This document shows, in pieces, positions 1 through 9,819 of a stretch of 45,688 bases of DNA; within the stretch, counting starts at the first letter, position 1, and every line of letters starts with the position of its first letter. The stretch is from a virus: positions 1 to 45,688 of IMG/VR virus record IMGVR_UViG_3300021090_000042. One strand, 5' to 3'. The translations under genes and the position numbers were made by a program. The notes under the pieces are model-generated. The model did not search any database. It was not told where the DNA came from and worked only from the letters and a program-made list of their open reading frames with translations.

Positions 1-724
1 TTTTGTAGTTGATGATGCAATACCTGAAGCTGCTGATTATACTGATCAATGCACATTAAGTCCAAGTAAACGAAAACAGCCATTTCTACTTGGCCAACCA
101 ATTAACAATGATAGTCTCTCTTGTGGCAATGCAACTCTTGATTTTGATGGCGTAACTTATACATATCCTGACATAACAATCACAATTCCTGGTGGGACAA
201 TCTTGTTGCAGGAGGGAAGCATTGAACCAATCTATCCAACATTTCTTGGTGCTTTTGTCTATGATACTCAATATAAAAAATGGGGTAAGATGCAACAAAA
301 TTATAAGCAAATTCTTGATTATTTTCCAATTAATAACATAGCTGGTGATTCTCCTATTCCCTATGATACCTTCTTGCCTAAATGTGCAGCTTTGCTTGAA
401 TCAGGCTCTATCGCCCTGTTTGATCAATTTCCAACAGATTCTCGTATTATTTTTGGTAAAGTTGGAATGTATCGTAAGGGATTTACAGACATGCAAGAAG
501 TCCGCATTCAAAATAGAACTCCATTGTCAGGTTCTGTGACAGTAGAGGGTTCTTTAGATGGTAAGAATGTGGAATCAAGTATTACCCAGACACAAGCATT
601 TGCAGATGCAACACAAGTTACTGCAAATATGAATCTAAGTGCAAGATGGTATAACATAATTGTTGAAGGAAATTATGACATTACAGCAATGGAAGCAAGA
701 ACTACGAAGAAAGGAAAAAGGTAG
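1..724 (+). CDS. Nozzle-like tail protein, C-terminal part (continues from the window end)
   Basis: An open frame runs from the first base to the stop at 722-724 with no start of its own. The last two bases of the window plus base 1 make a Phe codon, and the join gives one 575-residue protein with the frame starting at 44685. This part is about 240 residues and beta-rich, with many Gly, Thr and Ser and no membrane segment. Seen: the frame continuity and a position directly before three internal virion proteins. Known: T7-like phages place the tubular tail/nozzle protein (T7 gp12, P22 gp10) just before the ejection proteins. Inferred: this is the nozzle or tail-tube protein. The match rests on position, length and general character, not on a recognised motif. 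Confidence 0.6.
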   Translation, partial: FVVDDAIPEAADYTDQCTLSPSKRKQPFLLGQPINNDSLSCGNATLDFDGVTYTYPDITITIPGGTILLQEGSIEPIYPTFLGAFVYDTQYKKWGKMQQNYKQILDYFPINNIAGDSPIPYDTFLPKCAALLESGSIALFDQFPTDSRIIFGKVGMYRKGFTDMQEVRIQNRTPLSGSVTVEGSLDGKNVESSITQTQAFADATQVTANMNLSARWYNIIVEGNYDITAMEARTTKKGKR

Positions 725-729
725 CTCGA

Positions 730-1872
730 ATGACAGCTAGTCCTGCATTACTTGATCTTAATACTGGACTTCCTATTTCTTCATCTCCTTATCAAAGACA
801 ACCTGGCTTTGAGTCTACAACTACTACAACTCCTGGAAGAGTTGATACAACACAGCAGACAACACAACAACGAACAGAGCAACAACAAATAACTTCTCAG
901 AATATTCTTAATACAACTCCTGGTGCACTTCAAGCTTTAGAGGAATTAATACGTCAGTTATCTGATAGGCCGGCCGTCTCAGAAGCGGAACTTGATGCAA
1001 AGGCACCTAATGCAACTGCATTTTATACACCAACTGGTTGGATTTATACTGATCCACTTACAGGACGCAATCTTGGGCCACAAGAAGTTATTCAGTTTAA
1101 TAAACAACGTACTGCTGAACGTCAGAAACTCAAAGAACAAGCAGGTGTAATTAAGGGTGGAACAGAATCTCAAAAAGTAACTGAAGGACAACGTCAACAG
1201 GAAATTGGTAGAACTCGTGAACAGCAAGGTAAATATAGTAAAGAAGTTGCTTTTTCAGATGCTCAATTTTTAATTGATAAAGCTATTACAGATGCTCTTG
1301 AACAAGCAATGCCAGGAATTGTTGCTGCATCTGAAGGTGCAGGAACTTCTAAAGGAACATTTCGTGGTTTAGCTCTTGAACAAGCTGCAACTAAGGGTGG
1401 TGTTGAAGGTGGTGCTCTTGGTGCTCAACTAAGTGTTCAGTACGGCCAGATCTATAATCAGTTAGAAGCAATGCTTGTTGAGATGACAAAACAAGATCCT
1501 AATTCACCGGCTGCAATGCTTCTTCAAGCCTTACAAGCTTCAAAAGGAATGGTTCAATCTGGTTCTACTTTTTCAAGTACTTCTGGAAATCAAACTGCAC
1601 AAGTGCAATCTCAAACACAAGTTGGTCCAACTCAACAGAGAGCTGATACTGTAAGATCTTATGACATTGCAGGTCAAACTCCTGGTGCAATGAGTGGTAT
1701 TCCTAATGTTCTAAGCAGCACACCAACTCCAAATGCTCCTGTTACTTCACCCAGTCAAACACCAATAGGTGGGCTTTACATCTTTTCAATGGGTGATAAT
1801 CCTCAACAAGAAAGTGATACTTTTGATACAGATCAATCATATGAGGATATTATTGGAATGGAAGAAGAATAA
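730..1872 (+). CDS. Internal virion protein, first of three (T7 gp14-like position)
   Basis: This 380-residue protein has a low-complexity N-terminus rich in Thr and Gln (about residues 25-60). A helical, Gly/Ala-rich middle follows (about 170-270, with the motif GALGAQLS), and the tail is polar and acidic. A small amphipathic, Ala/Gly-rich core flanked by disordered ends is typical of the small ejection protein that inserts in the outer membrane during genome entry. The start follows an AAAAAGG ribosome site and lies 5 bases after the previous stop. Its own stop overlaps the next start (TAATG). No enzymatic motif is visible. The role is inferred from gene order (nozzle, then 380, 557 and 1761 residues), which parallels T7 gp14-gp15-gp16. 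Confidence 0.55.
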   Translation: MTASPALLDLNTGLPISSSPYQRQPGFESTTTTTPGRVDTTQQTTQQRTEQQQITSQNILNTTPGALQALEELIRQLSDRPAVSEAELDAKAPNATAFYTPTGWIYTDPLTGRNLGPQEVIQFNKQRTAERQKLKEQAGVIKGGTESQKVTEGQRQQEIGRTREQQGKYSKEVAFSDAQFLIDKAITDALEQAMPGIVAASEGAGTSKGTFRGLALEQAATKGGVEGGALGAQLSVQYGQIYNQLEAMLVEMTKQDPNSPAAMLLQALQASKGMVQSGSTFSSTSGNQTAQVQSQTQVGPTQQRADTVRSYDIAGQTPGAMSGIPNVLSSTPTPNAPVTSPSQTPIGGLYIFSMGDNPQQESDTFDTDQSYEDIIGMEEE

Positions 1873-3545
1873 TGGCACAAAATCCAGGACAAGATCAAGA
1901 AGAATTTGATCCTGCAACTCTTCTTTTACAAACATTACAACAATCTTCTGCTGATCTTACAGAAGAAGCATCTGTTCAGATGATTCAATCAAGTGCTGAG
2001 ATGATTCAAAATGAAACAGTTTCTCAAGTTCCTGGGATTTTTGATCAAGATTTGAATGCCTTGTACGAGAGGATCTCAGGGCCGGCCAAGACAATCTTTC
2101 CTGATGGAACAAAGATATTTGGTAAGGTGCAAAAAACAGTTGATTCTGCAACTGGTCATATAACTATTACAAATACTCCTGAGCCAGTTAAAACAAATGT
2201 AAATCCTGCACAAACTGCACGTAATGTTATTCAAAGTGCTTCACAATCATTTCCTATATCTTTTGATGTTGAGAAAGAACTAGGAAAACTTAAAGGACTT
2301 AGGGGTGAAGAACTTTCATCTGCAATAACTTCAACCTTAGCTACTATTGATACAGAAATTACAAAACAAAGACAGCTTATTAATAAACAAGCTGCAGTTG
2401 AGTCAGGTTATATTGCTGCACAAACTGCTCTTGAAAGAAGCTTACAGGCAGAACATATTCCTAATCCTAATTTTGGTGGCCTTTCATTCAATCAACGCTT
2501 TGGATTTGCTTCTGCTCAGACACAACAAGCTGAGTCTTTTGCATCAACTACAAGAGTTCAAATGATGGCACTTGAAAAATCAATGATTGAGCGTGATCTT
2601 TCTGTTTCTAGATTAGTAAGTGCTAAACAAGCAATTCTTAAGATAGAAATGAGAACTGCTGAAAGACAGATGAAGGAGGATGATAGATTAGATGCTATTA
2701 CTTCTCAACAAGTTGCAAATTATAAATTTATTTATGGTAAAGACTTAGATGATCTTACAGCACGTAGGGCTATTGTTAATAGAGCAGCACAAGATAAAAT
2801 TGTTGCCAAGACTGTGGCTGTTACACCTGAAAATGTATATACAATTATTCTTGATCCAGAATTACGAGTTAGAGAGAATGCATTGAAACTTGTTCTTGAA
2901 TATGATAAGGCCACCAATAATCTTGATTCTTCTGCCACACAAACTCCTATTACAGAACGTATCAAAGAATTTGTAAAAGAACCTATTAAACTTCTTGATG
3001 CAGTTGTTGCAACTGGAGCAATTCCTGAGAAAGAAGCTGATACTCTTCGTACACAATGGATTGCTGCTGATACAAAAGAACGTGCTTCTTTACAACAAGG
3101 TGCTTTTGCTTCACTTCTTGAAAAATATATTGAGGGGCAATATGAAGTTGGCTATGATAATATGAAAAAATGGAAAGCTAATGAAATGGATATAAAATCT
3201 CCCCTTGGTAGTGTTATTGATAGAATATCAAAGACTAATTCAGCTGGTAAAGCTAATCTTAATACAGTTATTGAAACATTTATTATGGATCAAACAATCA
3301 AGGGGGCCGACGGCCAAGTTATCCCATATGAACAACGTCTTGCAATTCTTGATTCTGCTTTAGGTGGAGCAATTTCTAATGAATTTAAGTCAATCTTATA
3401 TCCAAATACAGACTCTTTAAGAATTAAAATGTCTAATAAAATTAGAAATGCTGCTGCTCGTGCATATATTAAAGTAAAGACAATTAGTCCAGATACAGGA
3501 TTGTGGGAATATCGTAGAGATTTAGGAAGTCATTATGCCCCTTGA
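1872..3545 (+). CDS. Internal virion protein, second of three (T7 gp15-like position)
   Basis: This 557-residue protein is predicted to be mostly helical and rich in Gln, Ala, Glu and Lys, with long coiled-coil-like stretches (about 140-290). No transmembrane segment or catalytic motif is visible. Its ATG shares one base with the previous stop, with a GGAAGAAG ribosome site in the upstream gene. Its 3' end overlaps the next gene by 11 bases, so the three genes look translationally coupled. By order and size it corresponds to the middle ejection protein of short-tailed phages, which forms part of the periplasmic tube. The function is inferred from context only. Confidence 0.55.
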   Translation: MAQNPGQDQEEFDPATLLLQTLQQSSADLTEEASVQMIQSSAEMIQNETVSQVPGIFDQDLNALYERISGPAKTIFPDGTKIFGKVQKTVDSATGHITITNTPEPVKTNVNPAQTARNVIQSASQSFPISFDVEKELGKLKGLRGEELSSAITSTLATIDTEITKQRQLINKQAAVESGYIAAQTALERSLQAEHIPNPNFGGLSFNQRFGFASAQTQQAESFASTTRVQMMALEKSMIERDLSVSRLVSAKQAILKIEMRTAERQMKEDDRLDAITSQQVANYKFIYGKDLDDLTARRAIVNRAAQDKIVAKTVAVTPENVYTIILDPELRVRENALKLVLEYDKATNNLDSSATQTPITERIKEFVKEPIKLLDAVVATGAIPEKEADTLRTQWIAADTKERASLQQGAFASLLEKYIEGQYEVGYDNMKKWKANEMDIKSPLGSVIDRISKTNSAGKANLNTVIETFIMDQTIKGADGQVIPYEQRLAILDSALGGAISNEFKSILYPNTDSLRIKMSNKIRNAAARAYIKVKTISPDTGLWEYRRDLGSHYAP

Positions 3546-6500
3546 TTACGCTGAGAAATATGATATTGCAGCTGAAGCATCTGACAATATCTTAGGAACA
3601 ACTAAGAATTTTATTGTATCTACTGCTGCTGATGTTGTTTCAACACTTTATAATTCACTTCCATTTGTTCCTGAAGCTAAGACTGAAGATATTCTTGACC
3701 ATGTGGACAAAGATGCACTAGCCTTTTATAAAGAAAATACTGATACTGTAAGAACTGCTTCTCTTATTGGTGGAGCTTTTATTCCTGGTGGTGTTGCTCT
3801 TAAATTGCTTGGAAGAGCTAGGGCTGGCGTTTCTTCTGTTGGATATGTGGAAAATGGAATCTTAGGTGTAGCAAAAGGAACAATTACCGGTCAAAGACAA
3901 AAATATCTTGCTTTAGAAATTGAAAAGACATTTGCTGAATCTGGTGCTGCAACATCTCAATATAAAAATCTTGTTCGTCAACTTTATGCTTCTAATATTG
4001 GACAAGCAACAATTGATAATGCTATTATTGAAGCAGCAGTTGTGGGAGCAATGAATGCACATCCTTATATGGAAGATTATCTTAAAGATCCTGTAACCAA
4101 TTTTGCTTTATATGGTTTAGTTGGTGGTGGTGTTTTTAGTTTGTTTACAATTCCATCTACACGACGCTTGCTTACTGATCTTAAGAGTCCAATTATGGAG
4201 CAGGCAATAGAACATATTCGTACAGAAAAAGGTTATCAGCCAATTGCTAAGAAAGATCATTCTCTTACTGCTTCTGCTACTGTTCAAAGAATTAGTTCTA
4301 ATTTACGAATACTTTCAGATATTATCTTAGATCAAGGTGAAAAGGGCTTAACACGAGAAATTGCTGATTCAATACGTAAAACTGATGCTGCACAAATGGA
4401 AGAAGTTATTTTACGTGCTGCTCCTGCAATTATTGGGCCTAAGAAGGCAATCAATAAGGAAATGCGTGACACAGTTCTTGAAATTCTTAGTAATCCAGAA
4501 TTTATTGGAATTGATAAAATTAGATTTTATGATCTTAGTAAAGTAACAACTGCTACAGCAAAGAAAGCAATGATTTGGAAAGATGCTGATGATCTTATTC
4601 ATCAGATTGCCGTTGAATCTGGCTTTAGAGGACAAGATATTGAGGCAATAAAAAAGACTTTTTTAACAGAAGATGGAAAACCTGCAATTGCATTTATCAG
4701 GCCGTCAACTGGTGAACTGTTTGCACCGGCTGGAGTTCGTAATGTTGGTTGGGCTGTTGATGTTAAAAATGCATCTTCTATTATCAAAGCTTCTGCCTCT
4801 GGGCAAAATCGTCTAGTAATAAGCCAACCTGTTAAAGACTTTGCTGAGGAAAATCTCTTGCGTGGCAAATCTTCTGCAATGGTTGATTTAGATTATCTTA
4901 TCGAGTTAAAGAGATTTGATGGCCTTAAGGAAACAGAAATTCCTTATGTTACAATTGCACCAGATCATCTTCCAAGACAAAATGCGTTTCTTTCTTATCT
5001 TTCTAAGCTTTCTTCAGAGGAACAAGCTAAGACAAAAGTTTTTATTCGTTCTGATTATCCAACATATCAGGCACAACAACAGTTTCTTGAGAAGGCTGTT
5101 AGACCAAATCATATTGCAAATATAACAAATCTTGTTGAATCTTCTAAGTTAGATTTTAGAAGTCAGGGAATTTCTGCAAATGCAACACGACTTTTAGATG
5201 ATTGGATACATGGTAAAATTAGTATGTCAGTTGATATTGGTATTGCTAAAGTACGTGCAGCTTTTAGTGCATTTTTACATAAAACAGAAACATCAACTCC
5301 AGAAAACATAGTAGCTGCTAAAGAAATTTGGAATGCAGGAACACCTTTTCGTGAAGCAATGCGAAAAGAGGCTGATCCAGATGGCTTTGTTTATCTTTAT
5401 AGAGGAACAACAGCAAGAGCAATAAGTGCTGCTTCAGTTCAATCTTACACACCAAAGATAAATGTTGCAAAAGGATTTGGCCCTAGTGCATCTCTTTATC
5501 GTGTTCACGTTGATAATATTATTGGAACAGTTGGTTCTGGTGGGTTAAGAGAAGCTGAAATTCTTGTATCTTCACCACATCCACAAATTGTAAATAATAT
5601 TCCTATTGAAACTGCTGCTTCTCGTGCAGTTCAAATTCCCACACCTGAAACAGCACAAAAGTTTACAGTTAATGAGTTCTTTAAGTATTATGCAGATGAG
5701 ACAGAAAGACAAGTTAAGAACTTACTTGCTTCCAAAATTATGAGTATTGAAGAAATCTCATCCCGTCTTAATGTAACAACAGATGGTGTTCAGGCCGTCA
5801 TACTAGGTGCTAAGTTGTCAGAATATCCTGCTGAATGGCGTCGTTATACAAATGCTGCTGATATTGATTCTAAGTATCTTAACCTTAAGAACAAACTTTT
5901 TGCTGCAATTGGAAATCCATCAAAGAATCCTAATGCAGAAGCTCTTGCAAATCTTGATAATCGTAATTTGCGGATTGCTCATAATGAAATTGTAAACCAA
6001 ATGACACAACTTTCAAATAGCAGAATTGCCGGCCAATTAGCAGAAGTCTTTCAGGAAAAAGATTTTCAATTAGCTCTTGACTCTCTTACAAATAACCTAG
6101 CTGAGATTAACATTGTTAAAGTAGGAGCTGCACAAAATGCATTGATTCCTCAATCTGCTGATCAAATTGTGCGTAACCTTAAAGATGGATCACTCTTGAC
6201 CTTTACTGGAAAACGTGTAATTGACACCTCTGATAAAGTTAAACGTCAATTGCTTGAACCTCTTGCATCAGTTTTTGTCCCTTTCAAAGATAAGCCAGAA
6301 CTTTTTGCTGAATTTAATACGGCTATAAATCGTTTACGAGGTTCACAAGGCTGGCGTGATATTCGTGTTGATAAAGATACTGGATATGGTTTTATTGTTC
6401 AAAAGCAAGGCATTGGTAAGCAGATTGCTGAAGTTCCTATTAAGAACAAGGATGGATCAATTTTTTATATTAAACAGCAAGGTGTCTTAGATGCTCTAGA

Positions 6501-8820
6501 AGGAATGAGAGAACCAGCTTCAGAGATTTTAAAGTTACATAATCTTGTTAGGCGTATTACAGGGATGCCTCCTGTGCATGATCTTGGCTTCTATGTTCCT
6601 CCACTTCCAATTGCAAATAAGGCTCTTGCTTTTGTTATTGATAACTCAGGATTACAAGATGTTCGTCTTTTGACGGCCAACAATCAAACTGAACTTGAAA
6701 CTCTTATTAATTCATACAAAAAGGTTAATTCAAATGATATTGCTTCTGGAAAACTTAGTGTTGTTAAGGAAGGTGAAAGAGCTGATTTTAACTTAGCAAA
6801 ACAATACACAAATTATGAGTCACAAATTACATATGCTGATATAAGCCAATTTCATACAGGAAGTTCTGCTCTTGCAATTATACCATCTGATGCACGTTTT
6901 GTAAATGAAATTATGCAAGGATTTGAACAGCAAATTCTTAATGGAACTCGTAGATATGCTGAAACTTCTTTAAGTGATACAATGGCTTGGCTTGATAAGT
7001 TAAGTGCATATTATCAAGGTGGAACTGAAGGAAGTCCACAAAGAGGAATATTTAAACAAAGTGTAAGAGATCCTGCACTTGCAGTTAAAAATATATTGCT
7101 TGGTCGTGACCAACTTGAATCTTCTGTTCCACTTAAGGCTATTAATTCTCTTACAGAGATGCTATATAATAGAGCCGCCAATGCTGTTAATGCAACAGCC
7201 AAAGCATTTTCTTATGAAAAAATTGGTTCCAAAGAATTTTTTGAAAATTTGAATATAAATCTTAAATCTAAGGGAATTGATTCTCCATGGCAATCATTTG
7301 ATGAATATCTTGCAACAACAGTTGCTGAATCAGGTAATATTGCTCCTAGAATTCAGAGCACAGGAAATGGAATGCTTGCAACAATGAATCTTCGTGTATT
7401 TGAGTTGGCACAAGCTGCAATTAACATTATGTCGCTTCCAATTCTTACATGGTCTTCCTTAATGGAGAAATTACCAGGAACAACCTTTAATCCTAAAGGT
7501 GACATGATAAAGATGCCTCTTGAGGCAATGTATGATGGAATGAGATTTATGTATTCTGATGCTGGTAAAGAAATGATTAAGAAGTGGGAACAGGCCGGCC
7601 ATATCAAACAGGCTGTTCGTCAATACACTGAATTAACAGCATCCCTTAAGGCTGCATCACAAGGACGTGAATTTACAGACAAAGCATTAGATGCTTTGGA
7701 TAAGGTTCAAAACTCAAAGATTGTTAAGGATTATTTCTCGAAGCCTGCTGACTGGGCTGAAGAATGGACACGAACCTATGTCATGTCAACAGGTTATTTG
7801 GCTGCGAAAAAAGCTTATCCTGGAATTGGAGATACAGCAGCAACAATAGCAGCTGTTGCTTTTACTGATCGTTCTGTGGGTAATTACTATGCACATCAAC
7901 GTCCTGTATTATTTCAAGGGACGTTTGGTGCTGCAATTGGTCTTTACCAAACATATGTTCTTACTTATGCTCAATCAATTTACCGAAGCCTTGAGAATAA
8001 GAACTTTAAACAGTTAGCTTCGCTTGCACTTGCTCAGTCCGGTATCTTCGGTATGGCATCCTGGCCCGGCTATCATATGTTGTCAGAGCAAGTTGTAGGA
8101 TCAATGTCCGACCACCATATTGACCTGACAACCGGAACTTACCGTGCATTAGACGATCAAGCTGCACGTCTAATTCTTTATGGACTGCCTTCTTCAATTG
8201 GGCCAGCGTTCTATACTCGCGGTGATATTTCTCCACGGATTCCCTCTACAATGGGTGAAATTGCTATATTTAATGGCATGAAACAGGGTTTTTCTGCTGC
8301 TCATTCAATTATTAGTAAGACAGGAGAAGGAATAACAACAGGAAATGCAACACAATCTATGTTTGAAGCTTTGTCTTTACAGTCAATGAATAGACCAATT
8401 GCTCGATGGGCTGAACTTGTATCGGGGTCTTCGATAACACAAGAGTATAATACAATGAGTCCATCTTCAGAGGTTTGGACTCCACTTGGTGTCTTTGCAC
8501 GTCTATTAGGTACACGTCCGCTAGAAGAACAGGTTGTGCGTAATGCTCAATACCTAAATAGATTTTATGAATCATTGGATCACGACAGAAGAGCAAAAGC
8601 TGTAGATGCTCTTTCGACTGCGATTCGTAATAATACTCTAAATGGGGAAATCCTTTCTCAGACTGCATCTGATTATCTCCGTTTTGGTGGAACATCCAAA
8701 GGTTTTCGTTCTGCTTTGAATGAAGTAATGCTTAAGTCAGAAGAAGGAACAAGAGCAAATATGATGAGAAAGCTAGAACCTGATTCACCTTTAAGGCAAA
8801 TGATAGATAATTTATATTAA
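3535..8820 (+). CDS. Giant internal virion (ejection) protein with an ADP-ribosyltransferase-like segment
   Basis: This 1,761-residue protein is the largest in the genome and the last of the ejection-protein trio, where T7 has gp16. It starts at an ATG with AGGA seven bases upstream, inside the previous gene. A Gly/Ala-rich hydrophobic stretch lies near residues 75-100. Residues about 618-690 read like an R-S-E ADP-ribosyltransferase: YRGT (R623), SYT (S637) followed by a vAkgF-type helix start, then an ExE turn (E673, E675) before a beta strand. The C-terminal 350 residues (GLPSSIG, TRGDISPRIPST) resemble the C-terminal regions of other large podovirus virion proteins as I remember them. No lytic transglycosylase motif was found. 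Inferred: it travels in the capsid and is injected, so the ART-like segment could modify a host protein at once. The ART call comes from motif reading alone. Around 8040-8230 codon use becomes more GC-rich than in the rest of the gene. Confidence 0.6.
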   Translation: MPLDYAEKYDIAAEASDNILGTTKNFIVSTAADVVSTLYNSLPFVPEAKTEDILDHVDKDALAFYKENTDTVRTASLIGGAFIPGGVALKLLGRARAGVSSVGYVENGILGVAKGTITGQRQKYLALEIEKTFAESGAATSQYKNLVRQLYASNIGQATIDNAIIEAAVVGAMNAHPYMEDYLKDPVTNFALYGLVGGGVFSLFTIPSTRRLLTDLKSPIMEQAIEHIRTEKGYQPIAKKDHSLTASATVQRISSNLRILSDIILDQGEKGLTREIADSIRKTDAAQMEEVILRAAPAIIGPKKAINKEMRDTVLEILSNPEFIGIDKIRFYDLSKVTTATAKKAMIWKDADDLIHQIAVESGFRGQDIEAIKKTFLTEDGKPAIAFIRPSTGELFAPAGVRNVGWAVDVKNASSIIKASASGQNRLVISQPVKDFAEENLLRGKSSAMVDLDYLIELKRFDGLKETEIPYVTIAPDHLPRQNAFLSYLSKLSSEEQAKTKVFIRSDYPTYQAQQQFLEKAVRPNHIANITNLVESSKLDFRSQGISANATRLLDDWIHGKISMSVDIGIAKVRAAFSAFLHKTETSTPENIVAAKEIWNAGTPFREAMRKEADPDGFVYLYRGTTARAISAASVQSYTPKINVAKGFGPSASLYRVHVDNIIGTVGSGGLREAEILVSSPHPQIVNNIPIETAASRAVQIPTPETAQKFTVNEFFKYYADETERQVKNLLASKIMSIEEISSRLNVTTDGVQAVILGAKLSEYPAEWRRYTNAADIDSKYLNLKNKLFAAIGNPSKNPNAEALANLDNRNLRIAHNEIVNQMTQLSNSRIAGQLAEVFQEKDFQLALDSLTNNLAEINIVKVGAAQNALIPQSADQIVRNLKDGSLLTFTGKRVIDTSDKVKRQLLEPLASVFVPFKDKPELFAEFNTAINRLRGSQGWRDIRVDKDTGYGFIVQKQGIGKQIAEVPIKNKDGSIFYIKQQGVLDALEGMREPASEILKLHNLVRRITGMPPVHDLGFYVPPLPIANKALAFVIDNSGLQDVRLLTANNQTELETLINSYKKVNSNDIASGKLSVVKEGERADFNLAKQYTNYESQITYADISQFHTGSSALAIIPSDARFVNEIMQGFEQQILNGTRRYAETSLSDTMAWLDKLSAYYQGGTEGSPQRGIFKQSVRDPALAVKNILLGRDQLESSVPLKAINSLTEMLYNRAANAVNATAKAFSYEKIGSKEFFENLNINLKSKGIDSPWQSFDEYLATTVAESGNIAPRIQSTGNGMLATMNLRVFELAQAAINIMSLPILTWSSLMEKLPGTTFNPKGDMIKMPLEAMYDGMRFMYSDAGKEMIKKWEQAGHIKQAVRQYTELTASLKAASQGREFTDKALDALDKVQNSKIVKDYFSKPADWAEEWTRTYVMSTGYLAAKKAYPGIGDTAATIAAVAFTDRSVGNYYAHQRPVLFQGTFGAAIGLYQTYVLTYAQSIYRSLENKNFKQLASLALAQSGIFGMASWPGYHMLSEQVVGSMSDHHIDLTTGTYRALDDQAARLILYGLPSSIGPAFYTRGDISPRIPSTMGEIAIFNGMKQGFSAAHSIISKTGEGITTGNATQSMFEALSLQSMNRPIARWAELVSGSSITQEYNTMSPSSEVWTPLGVFARLLGTRPLEEQVVRNAQYLNRFYESLDHDRRAKAVDALSTAIRNNTLNGEILSQTASDYLRFGGTSKGFRSALNEVMLKSEEGTRANMMRKLEPDSPLRQMIDNLY

Positions 8821-9178
8821 GCAACCATCTGATTTATATTTAGATAATGAAATATATTTATTTGATGATAAGCATTTATTTCGTTGGCTTCATTGGAATC
8901 CTGATTTATCCTTAAATCCACAGTATCAATATTTAGAACAATTAATAAAAGAACAACCAATTGTTGGTGCCATTGTAAGTCATGTATGTAAAACTGAAAG
9001 TGGTTATCATGAAGGAGGTATATATTTTCATACTGAACTTACTGATAAAGTTAAAGGTTTTGGTAATATGTGGACAGTAGAATCATGGAGGCCACTAACA
9101 ATATTACCTAGTTTACAATCACATTGTCCTTGTAAAGATCATGGTTTTATTAAAAATGGAAGATGGACTAATGTCTAA
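8807..9178 (+). CDS. DUF6527-like protein without a canonical start codon
   Basis: An open frame of about 120 codons follows the giant virion gene, one base out of phase with it. It reads like real protein (codon choice as in its neighbours, Trp and Cys conserved-looking). It ends in a W..LTI.PSL segment, then CPC.DHGFI..GRW, which is how I remember DUF6527-type small phage proteins. The frame has no ATG, GTG or TTG until 9068. The possible starts are ATA 8807, ATT 8810 or ATT 8816; an AAGG at 8793-8796 would suit 8807. Alternatives are entry by a +1 slip at the UAA of the upstream gene, or decay into a pseudogene. The listed start is the first codon of the open frame. The stop overlaps the convergent leftward gene by 4 bases, leaving no room for a terminator. 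Confidence 0.45.
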   Translation: MIYIKQPSDLYLDNEIYLFDDKHLFRWLHWNPDLSLNPQYQYLEQLIKEQPIVGAIVSHVCKTESGYHEGGIYFHTELTDKVKGFGNMWTVESWRPLTILPSLQSHCPCKDHGFIKNGRWTNV

Positions 9179-9420
9179 CTACAATGCCTCATATAAAGTC
9201 TTTCAATGTTTTCAATTCTGTTCTTACTTAAGACTTTAAGTTCTTCATATGCGATTGAAACAGATTCAATAAACTCATAATCCCAGTTAGACATTCCATT
9301 TGGTGGATTATCAAGTAAGGTTTTTAAGTCTTGGATTTGGCCGGCCAAAACAGCAACTTCTTCTGCTGAGAGTCCTGTGCCGGCCTGATCCATTGTTTGG
9401 TTAAGAAGTTCTAGGCCCAT
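9175..9420 (-). CDS. Unknown small helical protein, promoter-distal end of the early block
   Basis: This 81-residue acidic protein is predicted to be almost entirely helical, with the centre reading EEVAVLAGQIQDLKTLLD. It is the last gene of the leftward block, and its stop overlaps the end of the convergent late block by 4 bases. The start ATG overlaps the previous stop by one base, so it is probably translated by coupling. It contains two GCCGGC sites (9340, 9379), one of them in an octamer GGCCGGCC. No family recognised. Confidence 0.6.
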   Translation of the reverse strand: MGLELLNQTMDQAGTGLSAEEVAVLAGQIQDLKTLLDNPPNGMSNWDYEFIESVSIAYEELKVLSKNRIENIERLYMRHCS

Positions 9421-9818
9421 TAGTGTAGCTCCTTCTTATCAAAAGGTGGTTGTTCTTTCTGTGTTTGTAGTTCCACAGCAACAATACTTCCCACCGTGTG
9501 AAATGCTTCCTCATGCATTTCCGCAAGAATCCCAGGATTAGCAGCAGCAGCTTGGGCATTTCGTGTAGTAAGAATCTTTCCATTGCACCATAGTTCAATT
9601 TGATTAACAAAGACATTAAGACGATAGCCTGAAAAGTGGTTATCTTCTAGCTCTTTTGTTGTTGCATTGTTTGGATCAAATCCAAGATTTCCTGGGAGCC
9701 GTCCTTCTAACTTATTTAATATATCTCGTATTTCTTCTTGCATTGGAAAGGATTTAATTTCACCTGTTGACATTTTGGCATCAACTTTGGCAATGCCTGT
9801 ATCTTTTTTCTTGGTCAT
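9420..9818 (-). CDS. Unknown protein
   Basis: This 132-residue protein has a Lys-rich N-terminus, a central region with one Trp-Cys pair (ELWCNGK) and an Ala-rich helix (NAQAAAANPG), and a charged C-terminus. It lies in the far end of the leftward block, one base from the next gene upstream and overlapping the next one downstream by one base. The N-terminus is slightly richer in GC codons than its neighbours. No domain recognised. Confidence 0.6.
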   Translation of the reverse strand: MTKKKDTGIAKVDAKMSTGEIKSFPMQEEIRDILNKLEGRLPGNLGFDPNNATTKELEDNHFSGYRLNVFVNQIELWCNGKILTTRNAQAAAANPGILAEMHEEAFHTVGSIVAVELQTQKEQPPFDKKELH

Positions 9819-9819
9819 A

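Noticed and set aside
8006-8695. Antisense frames of 76 and 112 codons within the giant virion gene
   Set aside because: They oppose a long gene with clear codon bias, have no ribosome sites and no family-like features; they follow from the GC-richer patch.
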